Shown here: piece after piece, positions 15,149 to 21,494 of the stretch
How positions within the stretch are numbered: position 1 is the stretch's first letter
Layout: each line of letters begins with the position of its first letter
Assembly (NCBI GenBank): GCA_016789785.1
Contig: JAEUQE010000156.1
Span: 1-21,494, forward strand
Reading direction: 5' to 3'
DNA from: Bryobacterales bacterium
GTDB lineage: Bacteria; Acidobacteriota; Terriglobia; Bryobacterales; Bryobacteraceae
DNA length: 21,494 nucleotides
Made by a program: the position numbers and the translations under genes
The notes under the pieces: generated by a model
The model's input: only the letters and a program-made list of their open reading frames with translations
The model's database searches: none
What the model was told of the DNA's origin: nothing

Positions 15149-15969
15149 AAATCCCATTTACAAAGGCGCATGGCGCGCGCAACGACTTTCTGCTTACCTG
15201 GACCGCGGACGCTCCTCGCGAGCATCAGCGGGAACTGGCACAGGCGATCTGTGACCGCCACACCGGCATCGGTGCGGATGGCTGGCTGCTGGTAACGCCC
15301 GCTCCCCGGGACAGCGGCTTCCAATGCGCGATCCGGCTGTACAACTCCGACGGGAGCGACTCGGAAATCTCGGGCAACGGCACGCGTTGCGCGGCGGCAT
15401 TTGTGCTGGACGCGGGACTCGAACCCGCCGCCGGCGGCAACGAAGTCCGCATCATGACTGGCGCCGGTCTGAAGCATCTCCGCATCCTGGAAAGCAATGG
15501 TCTCGCCTACCAGTTCGAGATGAACATGGGGAAGGCCCAAGGTGACCCATCGGGCTTCGCGACGGCGCTCGATTTTGAGGACGGGTCCCGGGAGACGCTC
15601 GTGTTTCACGTTGGAAATCCGCAGTGCGCGCTGATGGTGGACCACTTCGACTTCCCCTGGCGTGACCTCGGCAAACGCATCGAGCATCATCCGCATTTCC
15701 CGAACCGGACCAATGTGTCGTTCGTGCGCGTGATCGACAGGCATTCGCTGGAAGTGCGGTTTTGGGAGCGCGGCGCCGGCGAGACCATGAGTTCGGGTAC
15801 GGGAAGCACAGGCGCTTACGTCGCGGCGAGCCATCTGGGCCTCGTGGAAAGCCCGGTGGACGTGCACACCCCCGCGGGACTACTCCGAATCCGCCAGGAA
15901 GACGATATCTATCTGCAGGGCCCCGCCGAGATCGTGGCTGGCGGCGAGTTCTATTGGGAAAGGAAATAG
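15145..15969 (+). CDS. dapF: DapF-family diaminopimelate epimerase with both catalytic Cys replaced by Ser
   Basis: Two-domain epimerase fold, 274 residues, normal for DapF, which interconverts LL- and meso-diaminopimelate for lysine and peptidoglycan. Compared with E. coli DapF recalled from memory, the DAP-binding residues are kept: Asn13 (ARNDF), Asn67 (NSDG), Asn158 (GNP), Asn190 (RTN), and Glu208-Arg209 (WERGAGET). But the two catalytic cysteines are serines: SGNGTRC places Ser76 where QCGNG has Cys73, and GETMSSGTGS places Ser217 at Cys217. The codons are plain TCG at 15370-15372 and 15793-15795, so a frameshift or selenocysteine cannot explain them. GNPQ replaces GNPH. It may be inactive, slow, or act on another amino acid; proline-racemase relatives show that Cys swaps change the reaction. 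Start overlaps the glycosyltransferase stop; GGGA lies upstream. Family certain, epimerase activity uncertain. Confidence 0.85.
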   Translation: MKIPFTKAHGARNDFLLTWTADAPREHQRELAQAICDRHTGIGADGWLLVTPAPRDSGFQCAIRLYNSDGSDSEISGNGTRCAAAFVLDAGLEPAAGGNEVRIMTGAGLKHLRILESNGLAYQFEMNMGKAQGDPSGFATALDFEDGSRETLVFHVGNPQCALMVDHFDFPWRDLGKRIEHHPHFPNRTNVSFVRVIDRHSLEVRFWERGAGETMSSGTGSTGAYVAASHLGLVESPVDVHTPAGLLRIRQEDDIYLQGPAEIVAGGEFYWERK

Positions 15970-15979
15970 GTTCAATCGA

Positions 15980-17305
15980 ATGGGCACATCTCAGCAGGCC
16001 GGCGTGTGGGCGGAACAGCTTCGGGCGAAGCTGAAGGACAAGACCGCGCATGTCGGCGTGATTGGTCTCGGATACGTGGGCCTGCCGCTTGCGGTGGAGT
16101 TCGCCAAGGCCGGCTTCCAGGTCACCGGGATCGACGTACTGCAGTCCAAGGTGGACGAGTTGAACAGCGGAAGCTCTTATGTGCAGGACGTTCCTTCCGA
16201 GGTGGTGAGTCAACTGGTGAAGTCGGGCCACCTGAAAGCCACCACGAACTTTGAAGTGATCTCGCAGTTTGATACGGTCAACATCGCGGTACCGACACCG
16301 TTGCGCAAGACCAAGGATCCGGACATGAGCTACGTGGTGTCGGCGTCGCAGCAGGTAGCCAAGTACGCGCGGCCCGGTCTGCTGGTGATTCTGGAATCGA
16401 CCACCTACCCGGGGACAACCGCGGAACTGGTGCTGCCGATGATCGAGAAGGAAGGTCTGAAGGTGGGCGAGGATTTCTTCCTCTGCTTTTCGCCGGAGCG
16501 CGTGGACCCCGGCAATCCGAAGTTTCAGACCAACAACATTCCGAAAGTGGTTGGGGGCACCACGCCCACCTGCACGGACCTCGCGGTGGCGTTTTACAGC
16601 CAGGCGCTCGAGACCGTGGTTCCGGTAAGCTCCACGCAAGTAGCCGAAATGGTGAAACTGCTCGAAAACACATTCCGCATGATCAACATCGGCCTGGTGA
16701 ACGAACTGGCCATGATGTGCGACCGCATGGGGATCAACGTTTGGGAAGTGATTGAAGCCGCCGCGACAAAGCCGTTCGGATTCATGCCGTTCTACCCGGG
16801 CCCCGGGCTCGGCGGGCATTGCATTCCGATCGATCCGTTCTATCTGTCATGGAAGACGAAGCAGGCCGGCATTGAAGCGCGCTTCATCGACTTGGCGGGA
16901 TACATCAACGGCCAGATGCCGCACTTTGTCGTCGACAAGGTGATCTCCGCCTTGAACGACCACGGCAAAGCGCTCAAGGGGTCGAAGGTACACGTGGCGG
17001 GGGCGGCCTACAAGCGCGATATCGACGATGTGCGCGAGTCGCCGGCGCTCGATATCATTCACCTGCTTTCAAAGAAGGGCGCGCACGTCACTTACTCCGA
17101 TCCATTCGTTCCGAAGATCCAGGTGGAAGGGCACGACATGGAGCGGACCGGTATTCTGGAAGCCGCGGAATCCTCCGATTGCGTGGTGATTGTGACCGAT
17201 CACAGTGGCGTCGACTACGCGCAACTCGTCGGGAAAGCGAAGCTGATTGTCGACAGCCGCAACGCTCTGAAGGGATTCAAGTCCGAGAAAATTGTCCGGT
17301 TGTAG
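15980..17305 (+). CDS. wbpA: UDP-N-acetylglucosamine 6-dehydrogenase (WbpA type)
   Basis: NAD-dependent nucleotide-sugar dehydrogenase of 441 residues that oxidises C6 of the sugar twice to give a uronic acid for surface polysaccharide. The N-terminal Rossmann motif is GVIGLGYVGLPLAVEFA (26-42). Catalytic Lys226 lies in AEMVKLLENTFR and catalytic Cys281 in PGPGLGGHCIPIDPFYLSWK. The preceding TKPFGFMPFYPG and the short SPERVDPGN loop match the WbpA/UDP-GlcNAc branch better than UDP-glucose dehydrogenase; UDP-ManNAc dehydrogenase WecC is the main alternative. The C-terminal UDP-binding domain includes GAAYKRDIDDVRESPALDII (about 341-360). It is the last gene of the kinase-glycosyltransferase-epimerase operon, 10 bases after dapF, and converges with the sulfatase gene. 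Confidence 0.9.
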   Translation: MGTSQQAGVWAEQLRAKLKDKTAHVGVIGLGYVGLPLAVEFAKAGFQVTGIDVLQSKVDELNSGSSYVQDVPSEVVSQLVKSGHLKATTNFEVISQFDTVNIAVPTPLRKTKDPDMSYVVSASQQVAKYARPGLLVILESTTYPGTTAELVLPMIEKEGLKVGEDFFLCFSPERVDPGNPKFQTNNIPKVVGGTTPTCTDLAVAFYSQALETVVPVSSTQVAEMVKLLENTFRMINIGLVNELAMMCDRMGINVWEVIEAAATKPFGFMPFYPGPGLGGHCIPIDPFYLSWKTKQAGIEARFIDLAGYINGQMPHFVVDKVISALNDHGKALKGSKVHVAGAAYKRDIDDVRESPALDIIHLLSKKGAHVTYSDPFVPKIQVEGHDMERTGILEAAESSDCVVIVTDHSGVDYAQLVGKAKLIVDSRNALKGFKSEKIVRL

Positions 17306-17317
17306 CTGAGGGCTACA
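17301..17317. terminator. Symmetric hairpin containing both convergent stop codons
   Basis: TGTAGC (17301-17306) pairs perfectly with GCTACA (17312-17317) around a five-base loop. The TAG of the dehydrogenase gene and the TAG of the sulfatase gene lie in opposite arms. There is no T-tract on either side, so bidirectional termination is only possible, not shown. Confidence 0.4.
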
Positions 17318-18722
17318 CTGGCGCCGTTGCGGTCTCGACGCCGGTGAGACCTTGATCCGCTTTCGTGGAATCATAGTCCGGATTCGGCTTTGGTAGGGAA
17401 GCACCGGCACTGCTCTGCCAGGCGTTGAGCGCGGCCCGCATCTCCTGCGCACGCGCCGCCTCGCGCTTCACCACATTGCGCCGCTCGCTCGGATCCGTCA
17501 TGAGGTGATACAACTCGAGCCTTCCGTCTTCAAAGAACTCGATCAGCTTGTAGTCATCGCGGCGGATAGCAGCACCGGGAACACCGCCCTGATTGCTGTA
17601 GTGCGGATAGTGCCAGTAGAGATCGCGGTTTCCGGCATCGAGCGAACCGCGAAGCTGCGGCGCGATGCTCGCACCGTCCATCTGCGGACCTTTGATACCC
17701 AGCAGATCGAGCACCGTGGGCATGAGGTCGACTGTGCTGACAGGCCTTCGGGACGTGCCGCCTCTCGTCACCCCGGGCCATCGAGCCAGGAACGGAATAC
17801 GGATGCCGCCCTCGTAAAGATGCCCTTTCCCCGCGCGCAGCGGCGAGTTGTCGGTGACCGGCGTCTTGCCGCGGCCTTCGAATCGCAGACCGCCATTGTC
17901 TGAAAGGAAGAACACGGCGGTCCGGTCCGCGATCTTCAAATCGTCGAGCTTTTTCAGAATCCGCCCCACGCCATCATCCAGACTTTCGAGCATCGCGGCG
18001 TAGACCGGCTCGCTCTGCGGGCGAATCGCGGCCGCGCGCTGTTGATACTTCGCAAGCAACTCCTGTTTGGCCTGAAGCGGCGTGTGCACCGCGAAATGAG
18101 GCAGGTAGAGGAAGAAAGGATCGCCTTTATGCTCATCCAGAAACTGTTCGGCGCGGCTGGTCAGATTGTCGGTGAGATAGTCTTTGTCGAAGCGCTGTTC
18201 GAGACCCGGGATTTTGTAGGGCGGGAAGTACGACGGCGGTGATCCCTTTTCGGTGCCGCCAATGTTCAACGCAAAACCCTGCTCGATGGGAGAGAACCCC
18301 TCGCCGCCGAGATGCCACTTGCCGATACTTGCAGAAACGTATCCCGCGGGCTTCAGCGCCTCGGCGAGCGTCGTTTCCCGCAATGGCAACTGCTGTTCGA
18401 AGGATGGCGTGAGTAGCTTCGCCGCCGGCCATTGCTTGCGGCCCGGAATCCAATCGGTGACCTTCAGGCGCGCGGGATATTTGCCTGTGAGAATACTGGC
18501 GCGCGTCGGTGAGCAGACGGGGCAGGCTGCATAGGCTTGCGTGAACTGCATCGCGCTGCGTGCGAAGCGGTCGAGGTTCGGCGTCTCGTGGTAAATGCTG
18601 CCGTAACAGCCGAGGTCGCGCGCACCAAGATCGTCCGCCAGGATCACGATCACGTTCATTTTGCGAGCGGTCTGTGCCGCGAGAGGTGCGGCCGCCGACG
18701 CGAGGAATTGTCTCCGATTCAT
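17313..18722 (-). CDS. Secreted type I sulfatase (formylglycine-dependent)
   Basis: Arylsulfatase-family enzyme of 469 residues that hydrolyses sulfate esters, likely on polysaccharides or other sulfated compounds. The N-terminus NRRQFLASAAAPLAA has twin arginines followed by a hydrophobic stretch, which suggests Tat export. Calcium-binding Asp29-Asp30 sit in VIVILADDLGARDLG. The signature CSPTRASILTG (69-79) has Cys69, which must be oxidised to formylglycine by a maturase not seen here. Further active-site motifs are GKWHLGG (about 137-143), FAVHTPL and FFLSDNGG (about 274-281). The C-terminal subdomain with ELYHLMTDPSERRNV is complete. Alkaline phosphatase and phosphonate hydrolase relatives are less likely given this signature. 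It lies 32 bases downstream of the methyltransferase on the same strand. Substrate unknown. Confidence 0.93.
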   Translation of the reverse strand: MNRRQFLASAAAPLAAQTARKMNVIVILADDLGARDLGCYGSIYHETPNLDRFARSAMQFTQAYAACPVCSPTRASILTGKYPARLKVTDWIPGRKQWPAAKLLTPSFEQQLPLRETTLAEALKPAGYVSASIGKWHLGGEGFSPIEQGFALNIGGTEKGSPPSYFPPYKIPGLEQRFDKDYLTDNLTSRAEQFLDEHKGDPFFLYLPHFAVHTPLQAKQELLAKYQQRAAAIRPQSEPVYAAMLESLDDGVGRILKKLDDLKIADRTAVFFLSDNGGLRFEGRGKTPVTDNSPLRAGKGHLYEGGIRIPFLARWPGVTRGGTSRRPVSTVDLMPTVLDLLGIKGPQMDGASIAPQLRGSLDAGNRDLYWHYPHYSNQGGVPGAAIRRDDYKLIEFFEDGRLELYHLMTDPSERRNVVKREAARAQEMRAALNAWQSSAGASLPKPNPDYDSTKADQGLTGVETATAPV

Positions 18723-18754
18723 GCCGTTGAGTCCGATTCTAGCAGGCGTGGCTG

Positions 18755-20092
18755 CTACACCACCCGCATGGATAGTGGGCCTGCCAGCGCATTACCAAGA
18801 GTCACTACCAGGTCGTAGCGGCCTTTTGGAAAGGCTCGTGGCAGCTTGACGTTCACCTGGCGGTAGTCTGCTTCCGGCTCGGGCGGAAGCAGTTCATCAA
18901 TCGCGAGCCTCTTGGCGCCCAACCGGACGCGCACGTTGGCGCGATCCGCATTTTCGGGCAGACCGCTCAGCCACACCGACATGCGCGCATCCTCGCCGGC
19001 TTGCACTTCGCCCGGCTTCCAACTGCGGCCGTCGCAGGCGCCCACAAGCTTCAGTTCCTCCACGTCCAACGGCACATCCACCGCGATCTTCACGGCGTTG
19101 CTGTAACGGCTGTTCGCGGTTCGCAGCCTCACCTCATGCCAGCCGCTGCGCAGTCCGGGCGCAAGCCGGAAGCTCACTTGCCAACCATCGCCGCCGGTAT
19201 GGTTCACGGACAAAGGCGCCACCCCGTAGCCGCCCACTTCGGGAAACACGTTCTTCCCATCGAGCCCGGTTTCCGAAGTCTTGAAGAATGCCGTGATGTA
19301 CTCTTCCTTCGACGAGTTCAAGTTGATGCCATAGTTCGACGCATGGGTCGCGGCAAGCAACCGTGGCGGATCCGCCGAAGGATTGGTAGGCTCGGGTAGC
19401 CAGTGCCGGTAACAGGCGACGACGGCACGCTGAAACTTCACGCGGATCAACTCAGGGCGCGCGAAGCCCGCGGCACGGCACATCGCGAGCAGACACTGAA
19501 TGTTCGGGCCACACCAGTTATCAGCCTGTCCCAACAGCTCGGTGGTCTCGTAGAACTCCATCGACGGCGGATCCTGCGTCATCGTCTCGTTGGTGACGAA
19601 CGATTCCACGATCGCGAGTTCCTTCGTCACGTCGCACACGCGCTCCAACCCGAGCAGCGGATGCTTCAGGTGATACAGCACGCCCATGAAGATCACAATG
19701 TCGAAATAGCCGTTGCGCTCGGGAGTGAGTTCGTAAACATCCTGCACGCGATACTCGGCCTTCGCGCCAAGCAGTTCGCGAGCCATGGAGAAGTTCTCCA
19801 CTTCCGTATTGTCGATGGCGACCACGTCCGCGCCGCGGCGTTCCATCTCGAAGGCGAAGAATCCGTCCCAGGTGCCGATGTCGAGAATCCGCTTACCGTC
19901 CAGCCGTTCGGGAATCGGGAACTCGGCTGCGCGCGAACGAAGCACATCCAGGGGGATGATCCCTTCCAGCACCTTTCCATCCGGCAACGGAATGCTGTGA
20001 TAGAAGCCCTTCTGTGCGAGTTCGTCCATCAACATGCGGTTGAAAGAGACGCTTTCCGGATCGTTGGCGCGAATGTGAGGCATTCTCTTCAT
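18755..20092 (-). CDS. CmoB-like SAM methyltransferase with two C-terminal beta-sandwich modules (order B-A)
   Basis: A 445-residue protein. The N-terminal half (about 20-245) is a class I methyltransferase of the DUF1698/CmoB-like type: motif I is RILDIGTWDGFFAFEMERRG (68-87), an acidic end of strand two is in VAIDN (91-95), and motif IV/post region has FMGVLYHLKHPLLGLERV (135-152), followed by FYETTELLGQADNWCGPN. It may methylate a sugar or lipid rather than tRNA, given the added modules. The C-terminal half has module B at about 265-338 (WQVSFRLAPGLRSGWHEVRL) and module A at about 345-445 (SVWLSGLPE, VRVRLG, QVNVKLPRAFPKG, ending MRVV). Both recur in the next gene. No signal peptide, so it should be cytoplasmic. 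The start at 20092 follows GAGAGAGA; the divergent methyltransferase starts 30 bases away. Acceptor unknown. Confidence 0.8.
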   Translation of the reverse strand: MKRMPHIRANDPESVSFNRMLMDELAQKGFYHSIPLPDGKVLEGIIPLDVLRSRAAEFPIPERLDGKRILDIGTWDGFFAFEMERRGADVVAIDNTEVENFSMARELLGAKAEYRVQDVYELTPERNGYFDIVIFMGVLYHLKHPLLGLERVCDVTKELAIVESFVTNETMTQDPPSMEFYETTELLGQADNWCGPNIQCLLAMCRAAGFARPELIRVKFQRAVVACYRHWLPEPTNPSADPPRLLAATHASNYGINLNSSKEEYITAFFKTSETGLDGKNVFPEVGGYGVAPLSVNHTGGDGWQVSFRLAPGLRSGWHEVRLRTANSRYSNAVKIAVDVPLDVEELKLVGACDGRSWKPGEVQAGEDARMSVWLSGLPENADRANVRVRLGAKRLAIDELLPPEPEADYRQVNVKLPRAFPKGRYDLVVTLGNALAGPLSMRVV

Positions 20093-20108
20093 TCTCTCTC
20101 GCGTTCGC

Positions 20109-20114
20109 TACAAT
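20109..20114 (+). promoter_or_regulatory. TACAAT -10-like box in a 30-base divergent gap
   Basis: TACAAT lies eight bases before the methyltransferase start at 20123, and the whole gap between the two divergent start codons is only 30 bases. Transcription from here would start at or next to the ATG, giving a leaderless message. No good -35 is present. Two promoters can hardly fit unless they overlap the coding starts. Confidence 0.3.
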
Positions 20115-20122
20115 CACCAACG

Positions 20123-21427
20123 ATGGCCGAATCCTCCGTGCTCGACCGCATGCGTGACGATTGGAACGCGCGTGCCCGTGAAGATGCGCATTACTACGTC
20201 GCGTTCGGAAAACATGACCAGGAAGACGATGAGTTCTTCGCCACGGCGCACGAAGTGGTCTTCGGGCTGGAATATGAGTTGCGCCGTCTGGCGCCGGGTT
20301 CTCCCCGGGCGCGGCGCGCGCTCGAGATCGGCTGCGGGCCGGGACGTCTGCTGCGGCCGCTCAGCCGGCACTTCGGCGAGATCCATGGTGTGGACGTGTC
20401 GGATGAGATGGTGGAGCGCGCGCGGGCGAATCTGCGAGGGATCGCGCACGCTCACGTGCATCGGAGCGCGGGCGCGGATCTGCGGCAGTTCGCCGACGCG
20501 TCCTTCGACTTCGTCTATTCGTATGCGGTGTTCCAGCACATCCCCGATCGTGCGGTGGTCGATTCCTATCTGGAAGAAGCACACCGTGTACTGAAGATTG
20601 GCGGGTTGTTGTGGTTTCAGGTGAATGGTCTGCCGGGCCCGTCGCACCTCGTCGACACGTGGTCGGGGGTGCGATTTCGCCCCGAGGAACTCCTGGCGTA
20701 CGCCAACCGGCACGACTTCCAACTGTACACGCTGGAAGGCGTGGGCTCGCAATACATGTGGGTGAGCTTGCGGAAGCGCCCGGCCGGCTGGTATGAGAAA
20801 CTGCCCGTGAATCCACCGGCGGTATCCGCGCGGATCCGCCGCATCTCCAACCCGCACGGCACCGAGCCTGTGGTTCCTTGCCGCGGACGTTTCGCTTGCG
20901 CGTCCCTTTGGGTGGAAGGGCTTGATGCGGAGTGCGGTCTGAATCATCTGCGCGTGCGAATCGGCGATGCGTGGGGTGAGCCGAACTACATCGCGGCGCC
21001 GCTTGCCGATGGCCAGCAGCAGATCAATGTGCTGTTGCCCGACGGCGTGCCAACGGGGTTAGTGCCGGTGCAGGCGGAGTGGCTCGGGCGGCCGATGTGC
21101 GAGGTGGCGACGATGCGCGTGGTGCCGCAAGGTCCCATGGTGCCGAGGCTGCTCTCGGTCGCCGATGCCACCGATCTGCTGATGGGCACTCGCATCACCC
21201 GCGATTCAGTGAAGGCGACCTTTGAAGAATTGCTGGATCCCGCCATGGTGCAGTTCGAGGTCGATGGCGAGCCGGCGGGCGATGTGATTTCGCATTGCGC
21301 CGATCCTCGCCGTCCGCGGTATGAACTGGTGTTCTCCGTGAGCCGCTTTGCAACAGGGATGCACACGCTGCGGATCCGCGCGGGACGCCGCGAGTTACCT
21401 CCCGTGGCGATCGAGATCGTACGCTGA
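20123..21427 (+). CDS. Class I SAM methyltransferase with two C-terminal beta-sandwich modules (order A-B)
   Basis: A 434-residue protein. The N-terminal domain (about 40-215) is a Methyltransf_11/25-like fold: motif I ALEIGCGPGRLL (66-77), acidic strand-two residue in GVDVSDEMVERA (89-100), motif III/IV FDFVYSYAVFQHIPD (128-142), then EEAHRVLKIGGLLWFQVNG. Its helix region RDDWNARAREDAHYYV (about 11-26) is typical of this subgroup. Two beta-rich modules follow: A at about 236-333 (SLWVEGLDAE, LRVRIG, INVLLPDGVPTG, MRVV) and B at about 340-434 (YELVFSVSRFATGMHTLRI). They are the same modules as in the divergent neighbour, in reverse order. The start at 20123 was chosen because the open frame further upstream overlaps the other gene and has no family text. 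No Shine-Dalgarno is seen. It likely modifies a glycan component; the acceptor is unknown. Confidence 0.82.
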   Translation: MAESSVLDRMRDDWNARAREDAHYYVAFGKHDQEDDEFFATAHEVVFGLEYELRRLAPGSPRARRALEIGCGPGRLLRPLSRHFGEIHGVDVSDEMVERARANLRGIAHAHVHRSAGADLRQFADASFDFVYSYAVFQHIPDRAVVDSYLEEAHRVLKIGGLLWFQVNGLPGPSHLVDTWSGVRFRPEELLAYANRHDFQLYTLEGVGSQYMWVSLRKRPAGWYEKLPVNPPAVSARIRRISNPHGTEPVVPCRGRFACASLWVEGLDAECGLNHLRVRIGDAWGEPNYIAAPLADGQQQINVLLPDGVPTGLVPVQAEWLGRPMCEVATMRVVPQGPMVPRLLSVADATDLLMGTRITRDSVKATFEELLDPAMVQFEVDGEPAGDVISHCADPRRPRYELVFSVSRFATGMHTLRIRAGRRELPPVAIEIVR

Positions 21428-21433
21428 TCAGCG
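21422..21433. repeat. Perfect 12-base palindrome spanning two abutting convergent stop codons
   Basis: CGCTGATCAGCG reads the same on both strands. Its centre, TGATCA, is the TGA stop of the methyltransferase followed immediately by the reverse complement of the TGA stop of the next gene. Confidence 0.6.
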
Positions 21434-21494
21434 CTTCAGAATGCTCTTCACCCGGTCGACGATGCTGCTTTCGGCGGGCTTCGCGGGCGCGCTC
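21428..21494 (-). CDS. C-terminal end of an unidentified protein (partial)
   Basis: The last 22 codons read SAPAKPAESSIVDRVKSILKR before a TGA at 21430-21428. The frame continues past the right edge. The tail has a Pro/Ala linker and a short basic amphipathic helix. GC-rich codon use matches the neighbours. It is too short to name; support is the direct stop-to-stop abutment with the upstream gene and a plausible protein tail. Confidence 0.5.
   Translation of the reverse strand, partial: SAPAKPAESSIVDRVKSILKR

Noticed and set aside
15452..16819. Minus-strand open frame of 455 codons opposite dapF and wbpA
   Set aside because: His/Arg-rich composition, no motifs, and it spans two well-identified plus-strand genes.
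19403..20122. 240-codon upstream extension of the second methyltransferase frame
   Set aside because: It lies wholly opposite the first methyltransferase gene and lacks methyltransferase text; ATG at 20123 starts just before the conserved domain.

Overview
The window is a GC-rich bacterial chromosomal segment that looks like an Acidobacteriota genome of the Bryobacterales/Solibacter type. The best clue is the secreted matrixin protease at 9103-11655. It ends in tandem beta-sandwich repeats resembling the C-terminal domain (TIGR03437-like) that is greatly expanded in Solibacter. The SpoIIE phosphatase, the Pro/Ala-rich glycine-zipper protein and the sulfatase also fit that group. I saw no rRNA, tRNA, CRISPR array, insertion sequence or phage gene. 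Identification is by motif recognition only; no database search was run.

Layout, left to right. 1-5837: the 5' part of an FtsX/MacB-type ABC permease (minus), tRNA adenosine deaminase tadA (plus), a VOC-fold protein and a large membrane PP2C/SpoIIE phosphatase (both minus), a DUF2809 membrane protein (plus), then the GTPase obgE (minus). 5838-6527: the conserved rplU-rpmA-obgE ribosome block on the minus strand, with an intrinsic terminator between rpmA and obgE. 6528-6850: a 323-base gap with overlapping promoter-like elements and a possible structured RNA. 6851-8933: a ten-helix DMT-type transporter and a membrane-anchored glycine-zipper protein. 9103-12337: a minus-strand pair, a small secreted protein followed by the large matrixin protease.

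12611-17305 is a tight plus-strand operon: PfkB sugar kinase, GT39-like membrane glycosyltransferase, a DapF-family epimerase and a UDP-GlcNAc 6-dehydrogenase. Gaps are 15, -4 and 10 bases. The kinase, glycosyltransferase and dehydrogenase suggest making or attaching a charged surface glycan. The DapF protein could be plain lysine/peptidoglycan metabolism, or part of the same job. It keeps the DAP-binding residues but has serine in place of both catalytic cysteines, which is the most surprising protein-level observation here.

17313-21494: a Tat-type sulfatase and an upstream methyltransferase on the minus strand, a divergent second methyltransferase starting only 30 bases away, and the last 22 codons of another minus-strand gene. 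The two methyltransferases have different catalytic domains but appear to share two C-terminal beta-sandwich modules in opposite order (B-A versus A-B), which suggests domain shuffling within this glycan-related neighbourhood.
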